From: a bacterium
GTDB lineage: Bacteria > Krumholzibacteriota > Krumholzibacteria > LZORAL124-64-63
Direction of reading: 5' to 3'
Length of the DNA: 13,704 nt
Assembly: GCA_003646045.1 (NCBI GenBank)
Contig: QNDV01000015.1
Coordinates: 1 to 13,704, forward strand
Shown here: positions 13,703 through 13,704 of the stretch, piece by piece
How the letters are laid out: each line of letters opens with the position of its first letter
Position numbering within the stretch: position 1 is the stretch's first letter
Program-made: the position numbers and the translations under genes
The notes under the pieces: model-generated
Databases searched by the model: none
What the model was told of the DNA's origin: nothing
What the model saw: only the letters and a program-made list of their open reading frames with translations

Positions 13703-13704
13703 CA

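Overview
This 13.7 kb window is GC-rich, densely packed bacterial chromosome, with one lower-GC patch around 11.41-11.97 kb. The best taxonomic hint is the M1 peptidase at 1.86-3.89 kb. It ends in a FlgD-like, NPFNP-type C-terminal domain, the kind of sorting tail common in FCB-group and related candidate phyla. Signal-peptide proteins and a small beta-barrel ending in Phe indicate a diderm (outer-membrane) cell. This placement is an inference from protein features, not a phylogeny.

Layout. 0-0.96 kb (+): C-terminal part of a prolyl oligopeptidase. 0.96-3.89 kb (-): a secreted M1 metallopeptidase followed by an EamA/DMT exporter, probably one transcript with a promoter just downstream of the gap terminator. 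4.04-5.04 kb (-): glyceraldehyde-3-phosphate dehydrogenase. 5.17-7.12 kb (+): an FmdB-type zinc-ribbon protein and a TGS-domain uridine-kinase-like protein, an operon with a 17-nt gap. 7.12-7.59 kb (-): a stand-alone tandem ACT protein whose stop codon interlocks with that of the kinase. 7.80-8.47 kb (+): ElbB, a DJ-1/PfpI-family protein. 8.65-9.89 kb (+): a ParA-type ATPase with a long acidic tail and no ParB beside it, closed by a strong terminator. 9.97-11.39 kb (+): a threonine-dehydrogenase-like zinc dehydrogenase, then a short gene that conventional calling misses. 11.55-11.97 kb (+): a small outer-membrane beta-barrel. 12.12-12.69 kb (-): a secreted acidic protein with a coiled-coil tail. 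12.79 kb to the edge (-): the C-terminal part of an unrecognised protein.

The most notable item is the gene at 11174-11392. Read through an in-frame TGA as selenocysteine, it encodes a complete 72-residue SelW/Rdx-family protein with a CxxU redox motif at residues 8-11. It has a good ribosome binding site, and a candidate bacterial SECIS hairpin sits 21 nt after the TGA. No selenocysteine machinery (selA, selB, selC, selD) lies in the window, so this claim rests on the reading frame, family resemblance and the hairpin.

The genes are mainly housekeeping and cell-envelope functions (central carbon metabolism, nucleoside kinase, peptide degradation, redox, partition-type ATPase). There is no sign of phage, transposons, CRISPR, rRNA or tRNA genes.
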